From Thermoguttaceae bacterium (GTDB lineage Bacteria > Planctomycetota > Planctomycetia > Pirellulales > Thermoguttaceae), in assembly GCA_025062105.1 (NCBI GenBank), contig JANXAQ010000228.1, positions 1 through 38,050 of the forward strand: a stretch of 38,050 nt of DNA, given 5' to 3'. The notes beneath the pieces are model-generated. The model saw only the letters and a list, made by a program, of their open reading frames with translations. It did no database searches and was not told the origin of the DNA. Numbering within the stretch: position 1 is the stretch's first letter; each line of letters starts with the position of its first letter. Of the stretch, positions 10,090-19,123 are shown piece by piece. Position numbers and translations under genes: made by a program.

Positions 10090-10117
10090 GTCATTCTCGC
10101 GAAATCAGGAATCCAGG
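10090..10117. repeat. REP-like palindrome
   Basis: GTCATTCTCGCGAAATCAGG followed by AATCCAGG closely resembles the widespread bacterial intergenic palindrome of the form GTCATTCCCGCG...GGGAATCC. The match is from memory of that pattern and imperfect. Confidence 0.4.
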
Positions 10118-10690
10118 GGGGTGTCGTTCCCACCCTGGAAAAAACCGAGCAGCCTTCGGCTGGCGGGTAAGGGGAACCTGGTCCCCGCTTGCTGTATATT
10201 GAGATTGTACCTAATTTCGGCTTTGAGGGTGTTCCAACTAGGTATAAGTTGTGTAATAGATAAGTAAAAAGTTTCTTCGCAAAGAACACAAAAAGGCGTT
10301 TTTCTTAAGTTCCTATTAAATAATGGGTTAGAGCGTCGGTTTTGGGCAACTTTGTCAAGGCCATCTGGAAGACCTGCCTTAGCGAAACTGTAGGTTGAAG
10401 AGGCAAGCCCTGCTTTTGGGCACCTCATTCCTTCCAATTGGGGGGCTAAATACCTACCTAATGGAGCCGCAAACCCCCCTCTTCTTCGGTTTCTTTTCCC
10501 CGAGCGGGGTTGGCTGACCCGTCTTTTCCAACATGCTTTAAAAAGCCACAATAGTTTGTTTAATAATGGGCCTTCGGCAGCTTTCCAACACTGGGGCTAG
10601 GTCCCTCCAAGACGAAGGGAGTACCAAAAGCACCAGAAGTGGGGTATCTTAAAGGTCTATGGCCGGGCCTTTGGAAGTGTTTTTCTGGAA

Positions 10691-10706
10691 TCCCCATTTG
10701 GGGAGG
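10691..10706 (+). promoter_or_regulatory. Hairpin overlapping the hisD ribosome binding site
   Basis: TCCCC (10691-10695), loop ATTT, GGGGA (10700-10704) overlap the Shine-Dalgarno GGGAGG (10701-10706), which lies 8 nt before the hisD ATG. The stem could limit initiation, but at 5 bp it may be coincidental. Confidence 0.3.
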
Positions 10707-10714
10707 TTTTTATA

Positions 10715-12112
10715 ATGGCTCCTGTTCCTGTTAATCTTTTGAGGATCGAGACCCAATCGGATAATGCTCCGGAGCTGTTAGCTCGGCTCCGGTCCCGATT
10801 AAGCCTCCGGGGTGATTTGGTTACCCCAGCTAGCAGAGAGCGGACAAGGGAGATTTTCGGGCAGGAGCTTACCCCCCAACAGGTGGTAGAGCGGATTTGC
10901 CAAGATGTAGCCCAACGGGGCCTAGAGGCAGTCCTAGAGTACACCCGCCGGATCGATGGGGTAGAACTGACCGCCCAGACGGTTCGAGTACCCATTGACG
11001 AGCTACAGGAAGCCCACCGGCAGGAGGTCCAGGCATTGACCGGGGGAGAATGCACCTTTTTGGCGGTGGTGCGGCGGATCCGGCGTCGGATCGAACGGTT
11101 CCAACGGGCGATTTTGCACCAAGATGTACGGGTGCCGGTGGAGGGGGGGTGGTTGGAGCATCGGTATAGGCCGATTCGGCGAGTGGGCATTTGTGTGCCG
11201 GGCGGAGCAGCGGCCTATCCTTCCACTCTTCTGATGACGGCCGTACCGGCCCAGGTAGCCGGAGTGGAGGAAATAGCGGTCCTGCTGCCGCCCACCCGAT
11301 TTGGGGCCTTTCACCCTCAGGTATTAGCCACTTGCTGGGAGCTGGGGCTGCAGGAGGTCTACCGGTTAGGCGGTGCTCAGGGGGTGGCCGCTTTAGCCTA
11401 TGGCACCGAAGGTATTCCCAAAGTGGATAAAATCGTCGGTCCGGGCAACCTGTTTGTTACCCTAGCCAAAAAGTTCGTCTTTGGCGAAGTGGCCATCGAC
11501 AGCTTGGCCGGTCCTAGCGAAATTGTTGTCGTGGTAGATCATTCCGCTCCGGCGCAGTACACGGCCATGGATCTATTGGCCCAGGCCGAACATGCTCCTG
11601 GGGCTAGCATCCTGATCAGTTGGCAGAGCGAGGTTTTGGAGCGGACGTTGGAGGCGGTTGCCGAGGCGTTGGACCGGTTGGATCGGGGGCAGTTAGCCCG
11701 GGAAAGTTTGGAAGCGTTCGGGGCGGCTATTCGGGTGCGGGATCCCCAAGAGGCGGCAGAGCTGGTCGATTGGATCGCGCCGGAGCACCTGCAATTGGCA
11801 GTCGAAGATCCGAAGCCGCTGTTGGAGCGGATCCGATATGCCGGGGCGATTTTTGTCGGTCATCAGACGCCGGTGGCGGTGGGCGATTATGCGGCCGGGC
11901 CTTCCCATGTCCTGCCCACCAGCGGCACGGCTCGGTTTGCCAGTGGTCTATCGGCCAATGATTTTCTTCGGGCCGGAAGTGTCCTTTGTTTCCAGAAGGA
12001 AGGCTTGGAGGAACTAGCACCGGATATTATCCAACTGGCTACCGTCGAAGGCCTAAGTGCCCACCGAGCTAGTGTGGAAATCCGACTAGGAAAACAAACC
12101 CCTACTCTTTAG
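10715..12112 (+). CDS. hisD: Histidinol dehydrogenase
   Basis: Catalyses the last two steps of histidine synthesis, the NAD-dependent oxidation of L-histidinol to L-histidine, in the cytoplasm. Aligned by eye with the E. coli enzyme, the zinc ligands are Q290, H293 (in AQAEHAPGA), D391 and H450 and the catalytic pair is E357/H358 (in APEHLQLAV). Family blocks such as [19 protein letters not shown] and [19 protein letters not shown] are intact. Length 465 aa is slightly above the usual 430 owing to a longer N-terminus. Start: ATG 8 nt after GGGAGG. It is followed after 36 bp by hisC on the same strand, so the two are probably co-transcribed. Confidence 0.97.
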   Translation: MAPVPVNLLRIETQSDNAPELLARLRSRLSLRGDLVTPASRERTREIFGQELTPQQVVERICQDVAQRGLEAVLEYTRRIDGVELTAQTVRVPIDELQEAHRQEVQALTGGECTFLAVVRRIRRRIERFQRAILHQDVRVPVEGGWLEHRYRPIRRVGICVPGGAAAYPSTLLMTAVPAQVAGVEEIAVLLPPTRFGAFHPQVLATCWELGLQEVYRLGGAQGVAALAYGTEGIPKVDKIVGPGNLFVTLAKKFVFGEVAIDSLAGPSEIVVVVDHSAPAQYTAMDLLAQAEHAPGASILISWQSEVLERTLEAVAEALDRLDRGQLARESLEAFGAAIRVRDPQEAAELVDWIAPEHLQLAVEDPKPLLERIRYAGAIFVGHQTPVAVGDYAAGPSHVLPTSGTARFASGLSANDFLRAGSVLCFQKEGLEELAPDIIQLATVEGLSAHRASVEIRLGKQTPTL

Positions 12113-12148
12113 CAATCCAGCACCTTCGTATCCCCAGGCCATGGTGTT

Positions 12149-13258
12149 ATGAACGAATGCTTGCCTAGAAAGTATGTCCGGCCGGAGATAGCGGCCATGG
12201 CTGGTTACGAACCGGGCGAACAGCCCCAGGAGGAGGGATTTATTAAGTTGAACACCAATGAAAATCCGTATCCTCCTTCGCCGGCCGTTGTTCAAGCTAT
12301 CCAAGAAGTCCTGGACCGAGGTTTGCAGAAGTATCCGGACCCGCTGGCTAATCGATTTCGCCAGGCCGCTTCTAAAGTTCTTGGAGTGCCGCCGGATTGG
12401 ATCCTCTGCGGCAACGGAAGCGATGAGATCTTAACCATTGTTACACGGGCGTTTGTAGGCCAGGGCCAATTGCTCCGATTCCCCTATCCTAGCTACATCC
12501 TTTATGCCACGTTGGCCGAGATTCAGGGGGCCCGGTATCAGGAGGTATTTTTTCGGCCGAACTGGACATTGCCGGAAGAGTTCGGCTTACCGGCTGAAGA
12601 GCTTCGTCTAGTATTTTTGGCCAATCCGAACAGCCCTTCTGGTACGATGGTGGAGCCGGAGGTGGTCCGGGCACTAGCCGAACAGTTGCCGTGTCCCGTG
12701 TTGGTCGATGAAGCCTATGTGGATTTTGCCTCCACGAATTGCCTGCATCTGGTGGCCGAGAACGAGAAAATCATGGTGGCCCGCAGCCTGAGCAAATCCT
12801 ACGCCTTGGCTGGACTTCGGTTTGGTTATCTGGTGGCCCAGCCGCATATTATCCATGAACTGATTAAAGTAAAAGATTCCTACAATTGCGACGCTTTGTC
12901 GATTGCTGGAGCGACGGCGGCCATTTTGGATCAGCAGTGGCTCCAGGAGACCAAAGCCAAGATCCTCGCAGCCCGCCGCCGCCTTACGGAAGGCATGCGC
13001 CAGTTGGGGTTCCAATGCGTGGACTCCCAAGCCAATTTTACTTGGAATACGCACCCCAGTCGGCCTGTCCGGCCTTTGTATGAAGAGCTGAAACGCCGAC
13101 GGATTTTAGTCCGATACATGAATTATCCCGGCTGGGGCGACGGACTGCGAATCAGCGTCGGCACCGAAGAACAAATTGACATCTGCCTCCTGCACCTTGC
13201 AGAACTGTTGGAACAACCCCTTTCTGAGACTCACCAATCCAAAAGAGGCTCTGGATAA
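12149..13258 (+). CDS. hisC: Histidinol-phosphate aminotransferase
   Basis: PLP-dependent class I/II aminotransferase that converts imidazole acetol phosphate and glutamate to histidinol phosphate. Visible: LNTNENPYPPSPAV near residue 34, ILCGNGSDEIL at about 85-95, the NPNSPSG block at 160-166, DEAYVDF at 187-193, the PLP lysine K216 in SLSKSYALAG, and R224 in LRFGY. Length 369 aa is typical. No strong Shine-Dalgarno precedes the chosen ATG, so it may be translationally coupled to hisD 36 bp upstream. It ends 20 bp before the first family B repeat, and the next his gene lies some 730 bp further on. Confidence 0.96.
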   Translation: MNECLPRKYVRPEIAAMAGYEPGEQPQEEGFIKLNTNENPYPPSPAVVQAIQEVLDRGLQKYPDPLANRFRQAASKVLGVPPDWILCGNGSDEILTIVTRAFVGQGQLLRFPYPSYILYATLAEIQGARYQEVFFRPNWTLPEEFGLPAEELRLVFLANPNSPSGTMVEPEVVRALAEQLPCPVLVDEAYVDFASTNCLHLVAENEKIMVARSLSKSYALAGLRFGYLVAQPHIIHELIKVKDSYNCDALSIAGATAAILDQQWLQETKAKILAARRRLTEGMRQLGFQCVDSQANFTWNTHPSRPVRPLYEELKRRRILVRYMNYPGWGDGLRISVGTEEQIDICLLHLAELLEQPLSETHQSKRGSG

Positions 13259-13278
13259 TTCATGGGAATATTTTTATA

Positions 13279-13468
13279 GGAACCTCTGCATAATTCAAAG
13301 GGGATATTTTGATACCATTTTGGCTGCTCCTCCCTCTAACACAACATATAGTTGTATTTAGCATTGCAGTCCCCAATTGATAGTAGATATCCAGATCGGA
13401 CAACCGAACGGCTAGAGAATCGAAGGTTCACGGGGTTCCCTATATGTTCAGGATTATGCAGTGGTTCC
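13279..13468 (+). repeat. Family B inverted-repeat element, copy 1
   Basis: About 190 bp with left end GGAACCTCTGCATAATTC and right end GGATTATGCAGTGGTTCC. TATA lies directly at both sides (13275-13278 and 13469-13472), a likely 4-bp target duplication. Non-coding. Confidence 0.75.
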
Positions 13469-13472
13469 TATA

Positions 13473-13808
13473 CTATATTGACTATCTTCCCCTAATCCAA
13501 TCCATGGGTCTCCCCTATTACTAAGACCAAATGGATAGTAGGGATTCGGATAGGAAAACCGACCGGCTATAGAATTAAGGAACCTCGTATAATTCGAGGG
13601 AGATATTTTGCTACCATTTTGGTTACCTCTGCGTCTGACCCAATATATTGGGTTGCTAGCACTGTTAGCGCCCTACATATAGTGGGTGTTTGGATGAGGG
13701 CAGCTAAAGCCTCCCAAATCAAAGGTTCATAAAGTTCACTATATGTTCAGGATTTTGCAGAGGTTCCTCAAAGGGGCATGAAGTTGACCTATATGTTCAG
13801 TATTTTTC
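13473..13808 (+). repeat. Decayed family B copy interrupted by another B element
   Basis: 13530-13577 aligns with the interior of copy 1 around 13378-13427 (shared GATAGTAG, GAAAACCGACCGGCTA-type and AGAAT blocks). Bases 13772-13808, with CCTATATGTTCAG, align with the interior just after that point. The intervening 13579-13767 is a complete second B element. The left end is lost next to copy 1. Confidence 0.55.
13579..13767 (+). repeat. Family B element, copy 2, nested in an older B copy
   Basis: Left end GGAACCTCGTATAATTC, right end GGATTTTGCAGAGGTTCC, 189 bp. The flanks TTAA (13575-13578) and TCAA (13768-13771) agree at 3 of 4 bases, in the same register as copy 1. The interior holds a perfect 16-bp palindrome ACCCAATATATTGGGT at 13638-13653, also present in the copy at 37378. 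Confidence 0.75.
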
Positions 13809-13810
13809 GG

Positions 13811-13953
13811 GCGGACTTTTGCCATTTTAGGATTCGGCCTGGAAGAGCAATACTCTAAGTGCCCGAAGTTATGGGGGTTAAGAAATTCGGCGAACAAGGT
13901 AGCATTTGCCCTAACTCCTGGAAAAAACAGTTAGGGAAATTGGCAAAATCGAG
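13811..13953 (+). repeat. Family A element, copy 3
   Basis: Left end GCGGACTTTTGCCATTTT, right end AATTGGCAAAATCGAG. The interior carries the family core as TTAAGAAATTCGGCGAAC. It ends 35 bp before the hisB start, so it may lie in the leader or promoter of hisB. Confidence 0.7.
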
Positions 13954-13988
13954 TTTGCGGCGGTTCCTAAAATCTCCGGAGAACCATA

Positions 13989-14576
13989 ATGAGTCGAACT
14001 GGCCACATTCAACGAAAGACCAAAGAAACCGACATCCAGGTACAATTGAACATAGACGGTCAAGGGCATGCCCAGATCCAGACGGGCATAGGTTTTTTTG
14101 ATCACATGCTGGAGCTTCTGGCCCGACATGCCGCTTGGGATCTGCGGGTGCAGGCTACAGGCGACCTTCGGGTCGATCAGCATCATACGGTCGAAGACGT
14201 GGGGATTTGCGTCGGCCAGGCCATTCGAGAAGCTTTGGGGACGAAAGAAGGTATCAGTCGATATGGCTACTCGGTCTTGCCCATGGAAGAAACTTTGGTT
14301 ACGGCGGCGGTCGATTTGGGAGGCCGACCTTATTTTGTGCTTCTGGCGGATTTTCCTTCGGAAAAGATCGGCCAGTTCGACACCCAATTGGTTCACGATT
14401 TTTGGCAGGCCGTGACCAACAACGCCTTGTGCAACCTCCATGTGCTGGTACATTATGGACGTAGTAGCCATCATATTGCTGAGGGGATTTTTAAAGCCAC
14501 GGCACGGGCGCTACGGATGGCCGCCCAGTTCGATCCTCGCTTACCTGATCTGCCCAGCACCAAAGGAGTCCTTTAG
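13989..14576 (+). CDS. hisB: Imidazoleglycerol-phosphate dehydratase
   Basis: Dehydrates imidazole glycerol phosphate to imidazole acetol phosphate, the substrate of HisC. A single-domain IGPD of 195 aa, as in most bacteria, and not the bifunctional enterobacterial form. Visible metal-binding motifs: GIGFFDHMLELLARH at residues 33-47, DQHHTVEDVG at 63-72, and SSHHIAEGIFKATARAL at about 159-175. It lies on the same strand as hisD and hisC but is isolated from them by repeats, so it may depend on its own promoter near 13950 or on read-through. No strong Shine-Dalgarno is evident before the ATG. Confidence 0.97.
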   Translation: MSRTGHIQRKTKETDIQVQLNIDGQGHAQIQTGIGFFDHMLELLARHAAWDLRVQATGDLRVDQHHTVEDVGICVGQAIREALGTKEGISRYGYSVLPMEETLVTAAVDLGGRPYFVLLADFPSEKIGQFDTQLVHDFWQAVTNNALCNLHVLVHYGRSSHHIAEGIFKATARALRMAAQFDPRLPDLPSTKGVL

Positions 14577-14602
14577 GAAGCCAAATGCACAAGTGGGGTT
14601 AA

Positions 14603-14758
14603 GAAGCTATCTGGAGATGCATTTTTCCGAGGAAAATATCTTAGTAGCCGCATTACCTAGAATCGCGAACGTGTCTATTTTCCCCGTGTTTTACTGAGGG
14701 AGCCGGTTAATCCAAACTCTATCGGGAAGCATGTAAATCTTGATTTCCGGGCAGCCTC
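14603..14758 (+). repeat. Family C inverted-repeat element, copy 1
   Basis: Left end GAAGCTATCTGGAGAT, right end ATTTCCGGGCAGCCTC, with TAA directly at both flanks (14600-14602 and 14759-14761) as a likely 3-bp target duplication. The interior resembles the copy at 16327 (ATGCATTTTTCCGAGGAAA and the TATTTTCCCCGTGTTTTACTG block). Confidence 0.75.
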
Positions 14759-14821
14759 TAAGCCAAGAGCACAGGCAGGCATTCGGAATCATGAGTTTCA
14801 ATAGCTAAGAGGAGAATCAGG

Positions 14822-16216
14822 ATGCACAAGTGGACGGTGGCCCAGGCCCGTCGGCCGGAAGCGGTCGGCCAAGAGGCGATCGTACAAGGTTGGGTTCGGA
14901 CCCGGCGGGACTCCAAGGCAGGCTTTAGTTTCCTGGAAGTCAATGACGGATCCTGTTTAGGGAATTTGCAGATCATTGCCCCGGCCAGTTTGCCTAATTA
15001 TCAGAGCGAAGTCCGGCATCTGACGGCCGGCTGTAGTGTGCGGATTGAAGGACAGATCAAAGCCTCGCCGGGCAAGGAACAAGCTACGGAAATGGAGGCC
15101 TATAAAATCATCGTCCTAGGTTGGGCAGATCCAGAATCCTATCCCTTGCAGAAAAAACAGCATTCGTTTGAATTCTTGCGGACTATTGCTCATTTACGGA
15201 GCCGGACAAATACCTTCGGGGCCATAGCCCGGGTACGGAACCAACTTTGTTGGGCGATCCATGAGTTTTTCCAGAAGGAGGGGTTTATATATATCCATAC
15301 ACCGATCATCACGGCTAGCGACTGCGAAGGCGCAGGCGCCATGTTTCAGGTAACCACCCTGAATCTGGAGGTTGTGCCTCGCAGCGAAGGCGGCAGTGTG
15401 GATTATAGCCAGGACTTTTTCGGCCGACCAACCTACTTAACTGTCAGCGGTCAATTGGAGGCCGAAGCCCTGGCCTGTGCTCTGGGTAAAGTCTATACCT
15501 TTGGCCCCACCTTCCGAGCGGAAAACTCCAATACCCCTCGCCATTTAGCCGAGTTCTGGATGGTCGAGCCGGAAATGGCTTTTTTCGAGCTGGAAGATAC
15601 GATGGATTTGGCCGAACGGAACCTAAAATACATCTTCCGCCATTTACTAGAAAAATGCCCAGAAGAAATGGAGTTTTTCCGTCAGCGGATTGACCCAACT
15701 ATAATCGAAACCCTGCAGAAAATCCTGGAAAGTCAATTCATCCGACTTTCCTACACCGAGGCGATAGAAATCCTGCTTGCTTCGGGCCGATCGTTTGAAT
15801 TTCCGGTAGCCTGGGGCAAAGACCTCCAAGCAGAACATGAACGATATTTAACCGAACAATATTTCAAATCGCCCGTCATCCTTTACAATTATCCTCGAAC
15901 AATCAAACCGTTCTATATGAAACTCAATGACGACGGGCGCACCGTGCGGGCCATGGACGTGTTGGTGCCGAAGGTTGGTGAAATCATCGGCGGCAGCCAA
16001 CGCGAAGACCGCTACGACGTCCTGCTAGAACGAATGAAAGAGCAAGGCCTCAAAATCGAAAACTATTGGTGGTATCTGGATCTTCGGCGCTTTGGCACTG
16101 TGCCGCATTCCGGCTACGGTTTGGGCCTAGAACGGGTCCTCCAGTTTGCCACCGGCATGGCCAATATCCGCGATGTCATCCCCTTTCCGCGCACACCGGG
16201 AAATGCGGAATTTTAA
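14822..16216 (+). CDS. asnS: Asparaginyl-tRNA synthetase
   Basis: Class IIb aminoacyl-tRNA synthetase that charges tRNA-Asn with asparagine. Visible: N-terminal OB-fold anticodon-binding domain (about residues 17-100, with [20 protein letters not shown]), motif 1 around 151-165 ([17 protein letters not shown]), motif 2 [11 protein letters not shown] at 231-241, and motif 3 [12 protein letters not shown] at 431-442, followed by the AsnRS-type ending [15 protein letters not shown]. Length 464 aa is normal. The chosen ATG follows a purine-rich AGAGGAGAATCAGG leader. The gene sits alone between repeat-filled spacers. Confidence 0.97.
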   Translation: MHKWTVAQARRPEAVGQEAIVQGWVRTRRDSKAGFSFLEVNDGSCLGNLQIIAPASLPNYQSEVRHLTAGCSVRIEGQIKASPGKEQATEMEAYKIIVLGWADPESYPLQKKQHSFEFLRTIAHLRSRTNTFGAIARVRNQLCWAIHEFFQKEGFIYIHTPIITASDCEGAGAMFQVTTLNLEVVPRSEGGSVDYSQDFFGRPTYLTVSGQLEAEALACALGKVYTFGPTFRAENSNTPRHLAEFWMVEPEMAFFELEDTMDLAERNLKYIFRHLLEKCPEEMEFFRQRIDPTIIETLQKILESQFIRLSYTEAIEILLASGRSFEFPVAWGKDLQAEHERYLTEQYFKSPVILYNYPRTIKPFYMKLNDDGRTVRAMDVLVPKVGEIIGGSQREDRYDVLLERMKEQGLKIENYWWYLDLRRFGTVPHSGYGLGLERVLQFATGMANIRDVIPFPRTPGNAEF

Positions 16217-16326
16217 CCGGCTTGGCCAGAGGGTTTAGCAGAGCCGGCCCTCGGTGTGCCTCCTCAGCAAATCGGCAATTCTCGGCCTACCACCCGAGAG
16301 CCCCTTCGGGATGGGCCTAACTCTAA

Positions 16327-16483
16327 GAGGCTGTCTGGAAATGCGTTTTTTCAGGGGAAATCAGCTCGGTAGCGGGATTGCCGAGCATCCGGAAAGCGCC
16401 CATTTTCCCTCTGTTTTGCTGGAAGAGCTGGTTCATCCCACCCCTATAGGGAAACGCCCAAGTCTTGATTTCCAGACAGCCTC
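16327..16483 (+). repeat. Family C element, copy 2 (best-preserved ends)
   Basis: Ends GAGGCTGTCTGGAAAT and ATTTCCAGACAGCCTC are a perfect 16-bp inverted repeat. TAA flanks both sides (16324-16326 and 16484-16486). Total 157 bp, non-coding. Confidence 0.85.
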
Positions 16484-16487
16484 TAAG

Positions 16488-16635
16488 CTCGACTTTTGCC
16501 ATTTTTGGCGTTCCCCCGAAAGGAGAAAACTCTAACTCCTTGTAACTATTGGAGTTAGGAAATTGGATGAACAAAGGAGAGTTTCGTCGTAACTGCTGAT
16601 GGCAAAACCAGTTAAGAAAAATGGCAAAACTCGAG
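16488..16635 (+). repeat. Family A element, copy 4 (best-preserved)
   Basis: Left end CTCGACTTTTGCCATTTTT and right end AAAAATGGCAAAACTCGAG match at 18 of 19 positions as inverted repeats. CTAAG flanks both sides (16483-16487 and 16636-16640), a 5-bp target duplication. Inside are a hairpin CTAACTCC/GGAGTTAG followed by the core TTAGGAAATTGGATGAAC, and a second hairpin TAACTG/CAGTTA. Confidence 0.85.
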
Positions 16636-16675
16636 CTAAGAAGTTCGTTTCCGTTCCCGTTGGGTTGACTTTTTG

Positions 16676-19123
16676 TCAGGTAGTCTGGGCTCTCTGTAAA
16701 CTGGTGACCAAATCCGCTATTGTTTTCACTGGAGAATCAGCAATCCGCTGAAGGAGATCCCGACTGAGCGGATCTACGGTAAGATAAAGGACCTGCCAGC
16801 CCTGCTGGACTAACTGACCCAGGTAGTTAACTGCCCGCTCCTTGCGATCCGGAGCGTAGGTCAGGAATGGGTCATCCAGAATCAAAAAACCAGGCTCCGG
16901 CAGAAGTCTCTGGACCAGCGCCAGCCGAACAGCAAAAAGCAGCTGCGCTCGAGCCCCACTGCTAAGTTTCTCCTCCTCGAATTCTTGGCCAGTGGACTCA
17001 ACAGCATAGAACCGGCCGGTGGGGCGATCGTATCGCAGGGCTTCATATCGTTGGGTGATTTGCTGGAAGATGCTTCCTGCCTGCGCAAGCGGCTCCTGCA
17101 AGGCGGTCACATAGCTCTGTTGCAATTTTTCTAAAACCTGGATAGCCAGGAGGGCGGCCAGACGCTGTTTGACCCAGTGTTTAAGTTTCTCTTGAGCTTC
17201 CTGGATGGCTAAGAAGACTTGGATGGCGTCGCTTACGCCTAGGGGGTGCAATTTAGCCCGAAGCTCATTACAGCCTGTACGGAGTTTTTCTGCCTCTTGA
17301 TGGAGGCTTTCTCGATCTTGCTGGAGGCGATTGCGGTCTTGACGGAGCTGGTCCAGTTGCTTTTGCAGTTCTTCGATACTCGGCAGCCCGTCAGGGGTTT
17401 TTCTCCAATCGGGAGGGAGTTTCTGGCTGGTTTGGTCCAGCCATGCTAGCCAACCTTCCGGATCATCTCGGCCGGTAAGGGTGGATAAAGAGGCCTTGGT
17501 CTGAGCCTGTTTGGCTTCTAACTGTTCTCGCTGGCTGACCTTCTGTTCCAAATCTTGCCGGTCGGGCAGGCCACACCGCTGGCGGATTTGCTGGATCTGC
17601 TTGGTCAGCTCCTCTAGCTCTTTTTCCAAGTTGTGGCGTTCCTGTTGGGTTTGGACAAGCTCTTTGGTCAGTTGGTCTACTTGATGGTGAAGGTTTTGTA
17701 CATCCGCTGCTAGACGGGCGACGGTTTCAGCACATTGTTGTTGCCGTTGCGCAGCAACCCGACTTTTCTCCTCTAAATACTTCTCTTTTTCTGCTTGGTA
17801 AGATCGCCAGGTTGGTTCGACCTGCTCGATGCCCTTCCATGGCAAACCTATCTGGGATACCTGCTGTTGGACTGTGGCTTCCAGCTGGCGAAGGGTTTCT
17901 ACTTCGTAATGCCAACGTCGGTAAACCCACAGGCACAGGAGCGTCAGCAGAAGAAAAATGGCCAATCCGATCATGCCCCACAGGGTGCTTTTCAACATGG
18001 CAACTGCCAGACATGCTGCGCAAACTAGAAACCCTGCTCCGGCCGCCCAAGGCATCAATCTTGCCCATAGCTCTCGCTGACGTAGGGATTGCTCGGCTTG
18101 GCGAAACTTGGTCAATTCGGCCACAAGAGAAGTCGTTTGTTCCGAGAGGTTTCGCCGTTCTGCCCGGATCTGCTCATCTACTGTTTGCTTATTTTCGTTA
18201 GCCCTTTCCAACTCGTGCTGTTGAAGTTGGAGTTCGGTTCGGCGATCGGTGAGTTGCTCATGAAGTTTCTTTTGTTCCTGTGCTAACCGGAGTTCTTCTT
18301 CTTTAGTCTTCGCAAGGCTCTTTTCTTTACTTTGAAGATGCTGTTCGTATTCTTTCCATGCTTCCAGGTCTTGGCGGCGATAGCGGGCGTAGTTCTGTTC
18401 TATTTCGCTCTGAAGGCGGTGCCATTGCTGATAATAAGCATTAGCCTGATGGTAGCGGTGGGCTTCCATCTGCTGTTCGATTTGAGAGATCTGCTCGTTG
18501 ATTTGCTTGAGCTGCTGGTCGAGTTGTGTGAGTTCTTGACGTTTCGTGGCCAGTTGCTTATCTTTCTCTTCTGTTGCAAAGGCAGTGTCCAGAGCGTTTT
18601 CCAGTTGGGCGAGTCTTTTGGTGGTTTGTTGGATTTCGGAAGCCTGACGGTGGGGTTGTTCGTCGGACCAATTGCCTGTGGAGGTGAGGCAAGCGGCCTC
18701 TTGTACCCTTGCGATCACCCGCTGAGGCGAAACTTCTGCTTCTCCTAACGCTGCGGTTAAAGCGTCCATAAGTTGGGAAAACTTTTCGGATCGGGCTGCT
18801 AAATCTAATTCTCCTGCCCGGATACAAAGAAGCCGGAGAAACTGGGATAGGCTTTGTTCCCAACCGAGTAATTTGGCTAAGGTCCGTTTGCCTGGAAGGG
18901 AATATCTGGTACCGTTGAATTCGAGTTCCACTTTTCCGGCAGCATTGCCAAACCGGTCTGCGCCGGGAAAGCTGCTTTTGCTGAAAACCAGTTGCACCAA
19001 GGCATCCACCAACGCTGTTTTGCCCGCTTCGTTGCCGTCGTAGATGATCGATAGCATTGAGGGTTGGAAGTTTACTTCCGGCAGCGGACCGAACGGCTGG
19101 AGGTGGATGCAATGGATTCTCAT
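16676..19123 (-). CDS. YhaN-like SMC/Rad50-type AAA ATPase with membrane helices
   Basis: An 815-aa ATPase of the RecF/Rad50/SMC class, probably partner of the nuclease encoded just upstream. Visible: split ABC head with Walker A GNEAGKT at 30-36 and, at the C-terminus, signature LSSGARAQL at 720-728 and Walker B FLILDDP at 746-752. Long Gln/Glu/Lys-rich coiled coils span about 165-350 and 410-650. Two hydrophobic helices at about 357-377 and 380-402 interrupt the coiled coil where Rad50 has its zinc hook, as described for YhaN proteins. Start: the ATG at 19123, with AAAGGAG 6 nt upstream, overlaps the stop of the upstream gene as ATGA; an in-frame extension to 19213 would run back into that gene. 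A role in DNA end processing is inferred from family and context. Confidence 0.88.
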   Translation of the reverse strand: MRIHCIHLQPFGPLPEVNFQPSMLSIIYDGNEAGKTALVDALVQLVFSKSSFPGADRFGNAAGKVELEFNGTRYSLPGKRTLAKLLGWEQSLSQFLRLLCIRAGELDLAARSEKFSQLMDALTAALGEAEVSPQRVIARVQEAACLTSTGNWSDEQPHRQASEIQQTTKRLAQLENALDTAFATEEKDKQLATKRQELTQLDQQLKQINEQISQIEQQMEAHRYHQANAYYQQWHRLQSEIEQNYARYRRQDLEAWKEYEQHLQSKEKSLAKTKEEELRLAQEQKKLHEQLTDRRTELQLQQHELERANENKQTVDEQIRAERRNLSEQTTSLVAELTKFRQAEQSLRQRELWARLMPWAAGAGFLVCAACLAVAMLKSTLWGMIGLAIFLLLTLLCLWVYRRWHYEVETLRQLEATVQQQVSQIGLPWKGIEQVEPTWRSYQAEKEKYLEEKSRVAAQRQQQCAETVARLAADVQNLHHQVDQLTKELVQTQQERHNLEKELEELTKQIQQIRQRCGLPDRQDLEQKVSQREQLEAKQAQTKASLSTLTGRDDPEGWLAWLDQTSQKLPPDWRKTPDGLPSIEELQKQLDQLRQDRNRLQQDRESLHQEAEKLRTGCNELRAKLHPLGVSDAIQVFLAIQEAQEKLKHWVKQRLAALLAIQVLEKLQQSYVTALQEPLAQAGSIFQQITQRYEALRYDRPTGRFYAVESTGQEFEEEKLSSGARAQLLFAVRLALVQRLLPEPGFLILDDPFLTYAPDRKERAVNYLGQLVQQGWQVLYLTVDPLSRDLLQRIADSPVKTIADLVTSLQRAQTT

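Larger units (their letters stand above)
9991..10714. other. 724-bp divergent spacer upstream of hisD
   Basis: This spacer separates the divergent radical SAM and hisD genes. It holds a REP-like palindrome (10090-10117), a hairpin CCAGGG...CCCTGG at about 10113-10139, a small hairpin TCCCT/AGGGA near 10602-10620, and a hairpin over the hisD ribosome binding site. Open frames of 78-148 codons here lack ribosome binding sites and resemble nothing known. Confidence 0.5.
13259..13988. other. 730-bp hisC-hisB spacer made almost wholly of repeats
   Basis: Contains a family B copy (13279-13468), a second B copy split by a third (flanks 13473-13574 and 13772-13808 around 13579-13767) and a family A copy (13811-13953). 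Only about 35 bp remain before hisB. No gene is seen. Confidence 0.7.
16217..16675. other. 459-bp convergent spacer with two repeats
   Basis: Lies between the 3' ends of asnS and the YhaN-like gene. It holds a family C copy (16327-16483) and a family A copy (16488-16635) placed 4 bp apart. A weak 6-bp stem CCGGCT/AGCCGG follows asnS (16217-16247). No gene is seen. Confidence 0.6.

Noticed and set aside
10053-10551. Two overlapping minus-strand frames in the hisD upstream spacer
   Set aside because: They have no start signals, their peptides look like translated repeats, and one runs through the REP-like palindrome.
13911-14474. A 187-codon minus-strand frame across hisB
   Set aside because: hisB is unmistakable on the plus strand; this frame is its shadow and runs into a repeat element.
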